DNA of 64,000 bases from Protula sp. h YS-2021 (lineage: Eukaryota > Annelida > Polychaeta > Sabellida > Serpulidae): contig OX457028.1 of NCBI GenBank assembly GCA_949752745.1, positions 29,566,257-29,630,256 of the forward strand. Direction: 5' to 3'. The first letter of the stretch is position 1. Each line of letters starts with the position of its first letter. Below, piece after piece: positions 24,970 through 36,900 of the stretch. The notes below the pieces were generated by a model. That model was given only the letters and a program-made list of their open reading frames with translations. It was not told where the DNA came from and ran no database searches. Made by a program: the position numbers and the translations under genes.

Positions 24970-25172
24970 CCAAGTATGAAACAGCAGAACTGTGAAACAG
25001 CCAAACTGTCAAACAGCCGAACTGTGAAACGGCCGAACTGTGAAACAGCCAAGCTGTGAAACAGCCAAACTGTAAAACAACCGAACTGTGAAACAGTCAA
25101 ACTGTGAAACAGCCGAACTGCAAAACAGCCAAACTGTGAAACAGCCGAACTGTAAAGCAGCCGAACGGCTTT
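24970..25172. repeat. 16-bp minisatellite, about 12 copies
   Basis: The unit is close to AACAGCCGAACTGTGA, with CCAAACTG / CCGAACTG alternation. Copies are well conserved and end at the GCAGCCGAACGGC variant near 25170. Confidence 0.92.
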
Positions 25173-26632
25173 CCCTAGAAATTGGGGAAATGGATGGGAG
25201 AGACGAAAGACCTTTTCGGGAGTCAATGCAATGGGGCCTTTAAGTCGCACTGTCCATCGCCCATGATTCTTTGATGCACATATCTTGGTATTTTGAGAGC
25301 TTTTCCCGCCCTTTACAGTTGAAATAAGTGCCCCGCCTTTTTGCCTGCTTCCCGATTAGCCTTTGTGATTACGTAATATTGCTGTGAATCTGAATCGATC
25401 CCGGTGTGGTCCACAACTTTCAGTTCACAAGATGTAGATGGAAATTGCTATTAAATTTCTTAGAGGCTAATATTTTAATGTTCAGAAATAAACAAAAACA
25501 CGCAAAAATTGAGGAGAGGGGAGGGGGTTTACACTAACAAGTTCCCAGTTTTTTACGACGTGCACAGAAACATACTTTTCTTCAGGTGGTTAATAGCAAA
25601 TTTCCGCTGTAACATCGAATTTGAAACAAAGACATTTATTGTACAGACTTTGTAATGACTTGCGTACATATTTGTCCTCTGAGGCTATTTTCAGTACCAC
25701 GGTCTTCCTTTCAATTATATCGTTTTACTTGGAATATTTTTCACGTTGACAGGGTAAACACTGGTAAAAGCTGATCATACAAGAATCATTACAATGCGTT
25801 TCCTGTCTCTACACAAGATCGGGAAACGATCGTCACTTCTGTCAACGTTGCTGGGTATCATTGATATATTACACTATGTAATGGTCATGGAGCAGTTTCT
25901 GATGTGGACTGGATTGGGCACGGTTAATTCGAAACATTGGTTACATTGGGATAGCAACATCCTTTCTGTCGATAATGGTCGATTAGTATGGTGTACCATA
26001 TGGTGAACCTCAAACATTGCTACGAACAAAAAGTGATACGGACACACCAAAAACATGGCCACACACATTTAAAAAATTTTGACCAAACTATCGTTCTGAA
26101 CACATATGTTCTCAGAATCACAGAAAAAACATACGGTCTTAATATGATATGGTCATAATGTTTTTCATAGTCTCACTCTTATTTTTTAAATAAAAACTGC
26201 CACTAGAAAATCTTGGATACAAGTGAACTGAACAAATTGTTATTACCAAAGCTTCGATGATTTGACATCCGCAAGAAAAAACTCGGCTAATTGAAAAAAA
26301 AATCACAAAAAATACATATTACTGAGTTTGCCAAAGACATTTATCATAAAGTAAGTAGCAGCGCTGAGTATTTCAAGTGATTTGAATGTAGAACATCGGC
26401 ATACACCACGCTCAGCGAACAACAGCCTCGACAATTTTCCTCTCAGTCAAAGCAAGCGTCGTTAAAACACCTTATTGTTGAAAGCTTTGTATTCTTGACA
26501 AAAGTCACACAAAAATTTTATCTTTATGATAAAAAAACTGACAATTTAAGCCTATAAAGGCGGTACTGTGTTACATCTTCGAAGCCTTGGATAGGCCAAT
26601 TCGTGCTGTATGTTCGGCTAAAAAGCACGCAA
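25173..26632. other. AT-rich spacer
   Basis: No gene, element boundary or tandem repeat was recognised. Frames are short and without family resemblance. Confidence 0.5.
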
Positions 26633-26732
26633 GGCTATGATTACATACGTCTTGCATACCGGGATCTTCTGAAAAATGTCAGGTTATGATTACATACGTC
26701 TTGCAATATAGAGATCTTCTGAAAAATGCAAT
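26633..26732. repeat. ~50-bp direct duplication
   Basis: TATGATTACATACGTCTTGCA and GATCTTCTGAAAAATG occur twice, side by side. Confidence 0.85.
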
Positions 26733-27382
26733 CGTTTCAACGAAGCTGCAAATGCCCCTGGAGCACATATTTGTAACAAAGCAGACAGTCAGAGAGAAGG
26801 CTGGGTATCCATTACGGGGAATAAAAAGTCACACACACTCTTGGATGTCAAATGGTCGACTACCAAGGCCAAAAATGTTTTACCCAATGTTTTAACACAT
26901 CAGTCGTGACGCCAAAAATAAATAAAAAAATTTCGCCATTCAACAAAGATGCTATAAAACTCATGGCACTGTTACACTACAAAAATATTACTTCAGCAGT
27001 TTTTTTTAAGCATGTTTCATGTTTGCCTTAGAATGGGGCTAATAATCTCTACTTGGCAAGTCAACGGCAGTGATTTATTTTAACAAATTTCCGGCATCAA
27101 GCAATACTGCAGTCATTGAAGCTTTGCTGCGAAGATCTACAGCTACACTAACGGCATTTCAGGGAAGTTTCTTTCAAATCTGGCGTGTAACTAAAGGAAA
27201 ATCAAACCAAACACCCTCTGAAAAGATTTGAAAATTCTACCTGTGCCTCCGTACACCAGACGGGCAGCTAATACTACATGCTGGCAAAGTGCTGTCCTCG
27301 TATTCAGCTAGTGAACAGCTTTCTAGTCAGTCACGGAACATGGGCACTCCAACCCCTACTACGTAACCACGCCCTCAATCCC
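26733..27382. other. Spacer
   Basis: Nothing supportable is seen. The start of a plus-strand open frame near 27278 runs into the 57-bp repeat and has no known family. Confidence 0.5.
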
Positions 27383-27722
27383 AACGGCATGCGTGTTGTC
27401 ACACAGAGGCCGGGGAACAATATCAAGTCAAACCATCCCAACGGCATGCGTGTTGCCACACAGAGGCCGGGGAACAACATCAAGCCAAACCATCCCAACC
27501 AACGGCATGCGTGTTGCCACACAGAGGCCGAGGAACAACATCAAGCCAAACCATCCCAACGGCATGCGTGTTGCCACACAGAGGCCGGGGAACAACATCA
27601 AGCCAAACCATCCCAACGGCATGCGTGTTGCCACACAGAGGTCGGGGAACAACATCAAGTCAAACCATCCGAACGGCATGCGTGTTGCCACACAGAGGCC
27701 GGGGAACATCATCAAGTATCGA
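27383..27722. repeat. 57-bp minisatellite, six copies
   Basis: AACGGCATGCGTGTTG starts at 27383, 27440, 27501, 27558, 27615 and 27672. The spacing is 57 bp except for one 61-bp interval caused by an extra AACC. Because 57 is 19 codons the array is open in several frames on both strands (NHPNGMRVATQRPGNNIKP on the plus strand). The 4-bp insertion breaks the frame, which argues against selection for coding. Confidence 0.93.
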
Positions 27723-28329
27723 GTACGAACTGAAGTACCCATGCTCAGTACCCTAAAGAAATCAGTCACAAAACTACATACGAGAGAACTTTGTCAAAAA
27801 GCAGTACCCCTCTTGCGTAAGCATGCACCGTTCTGTCCATCAATAATTTCAATGGCTTCGAAAACGACCATCCTCTTTTCAATCTGGATGCATCAACCGC
27901 AGCAGTTCTCCTCAACAGTTCTTATTTACGTTAACGAGAAGACCACGCCGATCTTAAGCGCCTATTGACAGTTTGCTAAGGATTGTCAGTAGCCATACAT
28001 TAAGGCAACCATCAAACATTTCAAATTGCCGGTTCTAACGATTGCTGAAACTAGGCCTTGGTTGACTCATATTTCCGTTAGTAAATCACACACACACAAC
28101 TCCCACCCTCCTCCCCAAAAGAAGTGGTCTCGATTCAGACTGGACAGGGCAAACTCCTGTGGTAGCAGCTTCGTAACGTAAAACTTCAGCTAATGCTAGA
28201 ATTCAAATTTAAATTTAAAAAAGTTCGTATCTACTGCTGCGTGGCGTTATCAAAGATTCTGTATAGTGAGATGAATAATAATAGCGTGATTGATTGACAA
28301 CGCCCCGTTCAGCATCCTGGCACTGCATT
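27723..28329. other. Spacer
   Basis: No gene or element was recognised. Confidence 0.5.
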
Positions 28330-28625
28330 GGCGCTTTGTTTTGGCTTATGTACAATCCGACACTCGATAATGTCAGTACCGTGTGACTTATGTACAGTCG
28401 ACACCCGCTAATTTCAGTACCGCGTGACTTAATTTTCGCTTTACGTACAATCCGACGTCTGCTTACGTCGGTACAGTTGGACTTAATTTTCGCTTTACAT
28501 ACAATCCAACGCCTGCTTACGTCGGTAGAGTTGTACTCTATGTTGGCTTTACGTACAATCCGACATCTACCCGAGCCGGTACAGTGTTGACTTTATTTGG
28601 CTTTACGTACAATCCGACACTTGCT
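28330..28625. repeat. ~56-bp tandem repeat, five to six copies
   Basis: CTTTACGTACAATCCGACNNCTG followed by a CGGTACAGTNNGACTT word recurs about every 56 bp. The leftmost copies are the most diverged. Confidence 0.85.
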
Positions 28626-30039
28626 GTTTTCTAGGAAAAATGTCAAGGATATTTCTTGTTATTCACTGTATAAGCTTTATGCCAAAGCGTTCAAATAAAA
28701 CATGAACGTCGATAAAAATAAACAACTAAACCAGAAACTCAAGACAAATATAAGCGAAGATATTTTGCTATCGCGGTGTAGAAGTGAGTTTACTCAATGC
28801 TTCTCGTTACTGTTGTCAGTTAGTCTTTGCGTAACATAAGACCGAAGTCTGGGTAAACAATTAAAAAATAAAAAAAAAAACTTTTCTTCATATTTCTTTT
28901 TTGAAAAAAAAAAAAAACAAAAAAAACATTATGCTCCAAAAACAGACATTTCTTTTATTAGAAATAGTAAATGCTGTTGAAATTCTAATATTGTTTCTAT
29001 GGAGAAGTTACGATAAAACGCCAGTTGATACGGTAGTTTTCAAGACAGCGGGGACTGAAGTTAACTGAAAGTGCTCTTCCGTTATTTAACCTTGGCATTC
29101 AAAGTCCAAGGTAAAACAATATGGACTTGTACACATTTTATGGGACAAGAAATCACGTTGCTCATTTTAAACTCCAAACATTGTGAAGTAACAACATATA
29201 TTACACCATACATCATACCATACATTACACTCTAAAATTGGTTTCATTATTTTACAATTACAAGATCCAATCAAAGTGAACATTGATTCAAGTTCGGAAA
29301 TCGGGTAAATTTTAACTTTTACTGTTTATTTTAAATTTTACTGCAAAGATTTAACAAAAACAAATCGAGATGCAATTCCTTCGCAGTTTTTACAGAAATC
29401 ATTAATACTGAGGACACAATCAGGGTCATTCGTGTGACGTCAATTTGAAAAATGGGGTAATAAAATGAGGTCACTTTTCGGGATGTATGATCGTTTGGTT
29501 CAAAGGCAAGCGTCAACCAGGTTCCCCTTACCAACAATGGGTAGCAATCTGTTTCACTTTTAACTAATGTTCAGCTGGTGTTATCTAATATTCAATTTTC
29601 TTAAAATGAACTCATTCGGTAAAAATGAAGTGAGATAATAATAAAGTTCCGCGAGCTACCAAACTGCGGGATCAAATCTACATATGTGGAGAGATCCGGG
29701 TTCGCGAAGTGACGGTTAAAAGTAACCTCGACGGAAAGTGCCACGCAGAAAGTTGCTATGTGATACCTAAAGGCACATATACAATAATGGTTAGAGGTGG
29801 GGGGCGGGGTAAATTTCAGTGCAACACGAACAGGAAACAGGAAAGACACAACAGAGAGACTGCTGCGACAGGCGGGCCAAGCAAAATACGTGGAAGGCTT
29901 TGAAGATTACAGACAAGGCTAATATTTTACTTCACGTCATTCCATCACTAAAACCCGGCCAAAATAGATACACAAATGAAATAAGCCATTACTCCGCGAT
30001 GTATATTCAAGCCTCTCTCTTCATCATGTGTTAAAAGGT
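28626..30039. other. AT-rich spacer with A-rich tracts
   Basis: Long A/T tracts lie at about 28863-28930. Otherwise only short frames without resemblance to a family are present. Confidence 0.5.
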
Positions 30040-30235
30040 ACGGCCTTCTGCCTCCCAGCGCCCTCCACCCACAACACGCCACCCCTTCTCCCGCGACATG
30101 TAAAGTGTCTGTCACGTTTTGACACTCGTGGTAGCATGCTCACTCCCCCCCCCCCCCCCCCACGCCGCCCTTCCCCCTCCCACGACATATGAAGTGGCTG
30201 TCGCGTTTTTACACCCGTGGTGGCATTATCACAGC
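30040..30235. repeat. ~105-bp direct duplication, C-rich
   Basis: Two copies share a CACGCCRCCC word, CCCGCGACATGTAAAGTG / CCCACGACATATGAAGTG, a TGTCRCGTTTT word and ACNCTCGTGGTRGCAT. A long C run separates them (30145-30161). Confidence 0.85.
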
Positions 30236-32221
30236 GTAAGGTGTTGCGATTCCGCGCCACTTGTCTTCACCGAGTCCCGCGCCGGATTCGCCAGAGACGT
30301 CGCTGCCAGCGATGGCCCTACTTCACCGAATCGAATCACCCGCTCTATGGCGTGGTGTGAATGCCATTCCCGCCCCTTCCCCGCGCACATTTCCCCGCAG
30401 AGTGTCCAGACAGAGTCAACACGAAGGGCAAGTGTTCACCGGTCATGAAGGTTGCAAGACTCTGATATCACTGTTTTTCACGACACCGTTTCGTGAAATA
30501 ACCAACGAGAAGAGAAACGATAGCGAAAAACAAGATAATGAAAACCTCGCTTCCAAGCCTCACAATAACTGAAAAGAATTTCTCAAATTTCAAATTACTT
30601 TTAAATGTGAGGGAATCGAAACGAAGTTTTCTGAAAAAATCAAACAAACGGGCAGACTATCTGACGGTAAAGATGAGACACCGAAAGTGAAAATAATGCA
30701 CCACCCCCCTGCCATTCACGTCATGAAAACAAAGCTTTTTATCGAAAAAAACCTTTTTTAACAGAGGAAGTCACCAGTAAAATCAATCTTTCCTCAGAGA
30801 GCCTGCTGTACAGTAGTAATAGTGCCCACTCTGATTCACAATCACAAAATTATTATTTGTGAATTTTTCATTTTGAAAACATGATTTAAATAATTTTAAA
30901 TTGATGTAAAAGATCTGAAACAGTGCTGGAAAATTTTGCAATTATATATAGGAGTGAGCGTTATTACGGTATCATAATACTCGTCGTTTTTAATCAGGTA
31001 TTCCTTTATTCTCTTATTTAGGAAATAAACATAAAATTAAACACTTGAAACTGCAAGAAACGCACACCAGAGTTCTGTGATTAGTAACTAAACAGTGAAC
31101 AGTAATTAGATGTTATGGCTGAATTTGTGGTTAATAAAAGAAAAGTAGAAAAGAACAAAGAAGGTTTTTTTTTAATAAAACACGAGCTTGAAATATTTCA
31201 ATAAAAGACTGTGAAATTAACTATTTGCAAAGGATGGTGCAAATCAATTTCAGAATTTTCCAAAACAACTTCAGCATGGCAAAATATTCTTTTAGATCGT
31301 GTTTTTACTAATAAGAAACCTTCCAGCTTATCCAAAACACAAAGTACGAGAACCAAATGCTACTTATCTTTGTCCTTGCCGCCGTCTGCCGCGGTCTTAT
31401 TGCTCAGGTTCCGGCCAACATTTAAAATAAGTGTTCGAAGTTGAAAAACAGCACATATAAATCTATGAATTCTTCCATTGATTTTAATCTTTGCTGGCAC
31501 CAATAATATTGTTCCAGGTGGAATAATATTAAAATTGAACAAATTGACAGAAGAAGTATGTGTGACAGCTACTATGTGTCTTAAAACAGGACATCATAGA
31601 AAGAAAGCACATCAACCAGCAATGCACCATGCCATACACGAGGACATCACAGAAAGAAAATCAATAACCGCCTAAAATATCAATGTCGTTTGCCACCGGT
31701 AACCTGTAACTGAATGTACCCGAGCTAACTGTGGCTGATTTTGTGGTTTACAAATTTAGTAACTTAGAAAACGCTCAAAACTTGACTTTCATAGAGGTTG
31801 CCACCCGCCGGATGTTTACGAAACAATGCAGCCTTGCTGTTCGGATACAAATCTTAAGTCAGAACTCCAAGCAATAGGTTCCCTTTGCTTGAGGCTTAAA
31901 TACTTACTGGAAAATTCCGATGTTCACGCTGTCAATGCCCTCTGTCCGACGTCTCCATCTTTGTCATCGATTAACGTCTGCACTGACCCTAAAACTGAGA
32001 AGAAAAAAATAAACATTTAAACACATCGATTTCCACGCTGAAACAAGTTAGGCGAAGGATTTAAGCACTCGTCACCAACAGATCAAAAACTTAATTACCG
32101 GTAAAACAAATAGCAGATGTGCTTGTGTTTGCTTTGCTGCTATAAACCTATCAGGGCTTGACATATTTTTTCGTTCTTCTCCAAGCTATATTTTAGTATC
32201 TTCGAAAAAGCGAATTACCAA
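30236..32221. other. Spacer, mostly AT-rich
   Basis: A GC-rich patch at about 30240-30440 contains a 104-codon plus-strand frame (30261-30572) rich in Pro, Ser and Arg with no recognised motif. The remainder holds no clear gene. A short direct repeat (AGGACATCAYAGAAAGAAA) lies near 31586 and 31643. Confidence 0.45.
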
Positions 32222-32485
32222 ACATCTGGATTAGACAGAAGGTGGCGATGGATAGGTCATGTATGCAGAATTGATCGAACGGCCATTCCCCGGATCGCAA
32301 TTAGGTGGACTCCAGGAGGAAAGATGAAAAGAGGGCGCCCGAAAGAGACATGGAGGAGGTCTGAGAAAGAGATGAAAGATCAAGGCTGGACATGGGGTCA
32401 AATACAGAAATGGTCAACGGACAGACAACACTGGCGTTCTTTGGTGATGGCCTTGTGTGCTCAAAGCACGAAGAGGATTAAATAA
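32222..32485 (+). pseudogene. 3' end of a non-LTR retrotransposon (reverse transcriptase C-terminus)
   Basis: The frame reads about 87 codons to TAA at 32483. It carries the characteristic C-terminal signature of many metazoan endonuclease-reverse transcriptase polyproteins: RRRWRWIGHV at the start, then RWTPGGKMKRGRPKETWRR, then GWTWGQ and DRQHWRSLV with an ALC motif. Only this tail is present; no polymerase domain (YADD-type) or endonuclease is found upstream, where the same frame continues only about 20 further codons without resemblance. This is the usual product of 5' truncation during target-primed reverse transcription. The clade (RTE, Jockey or related) cannot be set from this piece. 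The 30-bp satellite family's loose copies start within 10 bp of the stop codon. Confidence 0.88.
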
Positions 32486-32489
32486 GTAA

Positions 32490-32765
32490 TCTAGACAGCA
32501 GCACTTATCTCGTAGCAAGGTAGACAGCAGCACCTATCTCGCAGCACAAACAGACAGCAGCACTTATCTCGTAGCACAGACACAGTAGCACTTATCTCGT
32601 AACAGGTAACAACAGCACTTATCTCGTAGCAACGTAGACAGCAGCACTTATCTCGTAGCACAGGTAGATAGCAGCACTTACTTTGTAACCTATGTGGAGA
32701 GTAGCACTTATCACGTTGCACAGGTAGACAGGTAGACTCATATCATAGCATAGATAGACAGCAAA
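32490..32765. repeat. ~34-bp minisatellite with GCACTTATCTCGTAGCA core
   Basis: Roughly eight copies of GTAGACAGCAGCACTTATCT plus a CGTAGCACAG word lie directly after the LINE tail. The core word GCACTTATCTCGTAG is the same as in the 7-kb satellite at 34000-41190, but the unit length differs. Confidence 0.88.
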
Positions 32766-32925
32766 TAAAGTCAAACTTTTGCAACCAAAGCTTACGTATC
32801 TCGCACGAGGTGCCTTGCAACACTTATATCTTAAAACCGACAGATAACAGCATTTATCTCAATGCATAGTTAAAGGACAGCATTTATCTCGAAAATTAAG
32901 CTTTCAGGCTCCTAATACAATCTCT

Positions 32926-33420
32926 GCTAAGTTCAAGCCAAAAATCCACCATATTTGACAGTTTCCCACGACGTCAATTTTTGGCCGATTTCGACAATAA
33001 TGCCACGTTGCACATCATCCATATACATATTTTCATCACGCAAGGTTTCAGTTCTACGACAATTCCTTCCATAAGAAGTCGGCCGGACAAAACATCGTCT
33101 TACGGCTAAGTTCAAGCCAAAAATTCACCATATTTGGCAGTTTCCCACGACGTCAATTTTTGGCCGATTTCGACAATAATGCCACGTTGCGCATCATCCA
33201 TATACATATTTCATCACGCAAGGTTTCAGGTTCCTACGACAATTCCTTCCATAAGAAGTCGGCCGGACAAAACATCGTCTTACGGCTAAGTTCAAGCCAA
33301 AAATTCACCATATTTGGCAGTTTCCCACGACGTCAATTTTTGGCCGATTTTGACAATAATGCCACGTTGCACATCTTCAATATATATATTTTCACCATGC
33401 AAGGTTTCAGTAGCACTTAT
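32926..33420. repeat. 180-bp tandem repeat, about 2.8 copies
   Basis: GCTAAGTTCAAGCCAAAAAT begins units at 32926, 33105 and 33285 (179 and 180 bp apart). Units are nearly identical, each with a TTTGGCCGATTTCGACAATA word and AAGAAGTCGGCCGGACAAAA. It is related to the 161-bp repeat at 22925-23290 through the segment beginning NCCACGTTGCACATC. Confidence 0.92.
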
Positions 33421-33999
33421 AAAAGCGCATAGTAACACGTATATCGTAGAAAACGGCAATCAGCAGCACTTATAAAAAGTACATTGTAGCACGAACCTAG
33501 CTTGTAGAAAACGGCAATCAGCAGCAATAGAATAGAACAAGGTAAAGTAAGGTAAGTAAGTAAGTTAATTAGAAAAAAGGTTCGCAATCATAGATTATAT
33601 CATAGATCAGGTGCAAAGAAACACTTTTTGTGCAAAACAAATACAACGCAGATCTCGGCTCGCAAGTATATGTGCCCAGCAGGCTTACTCTGCCAAAAAG
33701 TGTCCAGTGCAGCACATCTTAAAACACGTACTCAGGAGATCCTATAACACGCAGCGGATAGAAATCGGCACTGTATATCGTGTAACCGTTACGGTGTTGC
33801 ACTTAACTCACAACTACTAACCCAGCCGCACACATTTCTTAGAATATGCACGCTGTAGCACTTATCACGCACATTAGGAAAGTAGAAGCACGTATTGGAA
33901 CAATACTGGGCAGAACTGAGCTCGTAAAATTCATATACAAAAGACTTATCCTTAAAAAGTAGCGTATCCAGTAGAAAAATTAGCATATACAGTTAGCTC
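33421..33999. repeat. Loose precursor copies of the GCACTTAT repeat
   Basis: Scattered words such as AGCAGCACTTATAAAA, GTAGCACTTATCACG and CAGCACATCTTAAAACACG occur without a fixed period. They grade into the regular 30-bp array at about 34000. Confidence 0.6.
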
Positions 34000-36900
34000 G
34001 TAGATCGAGAACACATCAATGCTGATCTTGTAGCTCGGTCGTGAACGCATCAGCACTTATCTCACAGATCGAGAACACATCAGCGCTGATCTCGTGGATC
34101 GAGAACACATCAGCACACATCAGCACTTAGCTCGTAAATCGAGCACACATCAACACTTAGTTCGTAGATCAAGAACACATCCGCATTATCTCGTAGATCG
34201 ACAACACATCAGCACTTATCTCGTAGATCGAAAACACATCTGCACTTAGATCGAGATCAGCGCTTTTCTCGTAGAAAACGCAACAAATCAGCTCATATCT
34301 CGTAGATCGAGAACAAATTAGCACTTATCTCGTAGATCGAGAACGCATCAGCACTTATCTCGCAGATCGAGAACACATCAGCGCTGATCTCGTGGATCGA
34401 GAACACATCCGCGCTTTTCTTGTAGAAAACGGAACCCATCAGCACTTATCTCGTAGATCGAGAACACATCAAGTCATATCTCGTAGACCAAGAACACATC
34501 AGCACTTATCTCATAGATCGAGAACACATCAACAGTTATCTCGCAGATCGAGAACACATCAACACTTATCTCGTAGGTTACGAACACATCAACAGTTATC
34601 TCGTAGATTAAGAACACATCAACACTTATCTCGTAGGTGACGAACACATCTACGCTTATCTCGTAGATCAAGAACACATCGCGTTTATCTCGTAGATCAC
34701 GAACACATCGGCACTTATCTCGTGGATCGATCGCGAACGCATCAGCACTTATCTCGTTATTATGAACATATCAGTTGTTATCTCGTACGTCGACCGCGAA
34801 CGCATCAGCACTTATCTCGCAGATCGAGAGCACATCAGCGCTTATCGACCGAGAACACATCACCACTTAATTTGTAGATCACGAACACACCAGAGCTTAT
34901 CTCGTTGAAAACGAACACATCAGCTTTTATCTCGCAGATCAAGAGCATACAGGCAATTATCTCGTAGATTACAAACACATCAGCGCTTATCTCGTAGAGT
35001 ACGACCATATCAGCTCTTGTCTCGTAGATCGATCGAGAGCGCATCAGCACTGATCTCGCAGATCGACAACACATTAGCACTTTTCGTAAATCCAGAAGCT
35101 CATGCCTCGTAGATCGAGAACACATCAGCTCATATCTCGTAGATCGAGAATACATCAGCACTTAATTTGTAGATCACGAACACATCAACAATTCTCTCGT
35201 AGGTCACCAACACGTAAACACTTATCTCGCAGATCGAGAACATAACAGCACTTATCTCGAAGGTCGAGAACCCATTAGCACTTATCTCGCAGATCGAGCA
35301 CACATCAGCGCTGATCTCCTGGATCAAGAACACATCAGCGCTTTTCTCCTAGGAAACGGAACACATCAGCTCTATCTCGTAGATCGAGAACACATCACCA
35401 CTTAGCTCGTAGACCGAGAACACATCAGCACTTAGCTCGTAGATCGGCAAATCATCAGCACTTATCTCGTGGATCGAGAAAGCATCAGCTCATATCTCGT
35501 AGATCAAGAAAACATAAGTTCATATCTCGAAGATCGAGAACACATCAGCACTTAGCTCGTAGATCGAGAACATATCAACACTTAGTTCGTACATCGAGAA
35601 CACATCAGCTCATATCTCCTAGATTGAGAACACATCAGCACTTATCTCGTAGATCGAGAACACATCACCACTTATCTCGTAGATCGAGAACACATCAGCG
35701 CTGAACTCGTGCATCGAGAACACATCAGCTCTTTTCTGGCAGAAATGGAACACATCAGCTTATATCTCGTAGATGGCGAACACACCAGCACTTAGGTCGT
35801 AGATCGAGAACACATCAGCACTCAGGTCGTAGATCGAGAACACATCAGCACTTTATCTCGTAGATCGAGAACACATCAACACTTATCTCGCAGATCGAGA
35901 ACACATCAACACATATCTCGAAGGTTACGAACACAGCAGCACTTATCTCACAGATCGAGAACACATCGCGTTTATCTCGTAGATCACGAACACATCCGCA
36001 CTTAATTCAAGGATCGCTCGCGCACACATCAGCATTTATCTCGTAGATCGAGAACACATCACCACTTATCTCGTAGATCGAGAACACATCACCACTTATC
36101 TCGTAGATCGAGAACACATCACCACTTATCTCGTAGATCGAGAACACATCACCACTTATCTCGTAGATAGAACACATCGGCGCTTATCTCGTAGATCGAG
36201 AACACATCTGCACTTAGCTCGTAGATCGAGATCAGCGCTGATCTCGTGGAACGAGAACACATCAGCGCTTTACTTGTAGAAAACGCAACAAATCAGCTCA
36301 TATCTCGTAGATCGAGAACAAATTAGCGCTTATCTCTTAGATCGAGAACGCATCAGCACTTATCTCGCAGATCGAGAACACATCAGCGCTGATCTCGTGG
36401 ATCGAGAACACATCAGCGCTGATCTCGTGGATCGAGAACGCATCAGCGCTTTTCTCGTAGAAAACGGAACACATCAGCACTTATCTAGTTGATCGAGAAC
36501 ACATCAACTCATATCTCGTAGACCAAGAACACATCAGCACTTACCTCGTAGATCGAGAACACATCAACACTTATCTCGTAGGTTACGAACACATCAACAG
36601 TTATCTCGTAGATTGAGAACACATCAACACTTATCTCGTAGATCGAGAACACATCAACACTTATCTCGTAGGTGACGAACACATCGGCACTTACCTCGTG
36701 GATCGATCGCGAACGCATCAGCACTTATCTCGAAGGTCACGAACACATCAACGCTTATCTCGTAGATCGAGAACACATTGCGTTTATCTCGTAGATCACG
36801 AACACATCGGCACTTATCTCGTGGATCGATTGCGAACGCATCAGCACTTATCTCGTTATTATGAACATATCAGTTGTTATCTCGTACGTCGACCGCGAAC

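Noticed and set aside
30261..30572. 104-codon Pro/Ser/Arg-rich frame as a gene
   Set aside because: Follows a C-rich duplication, no motif or splice context; composition alone explains it.
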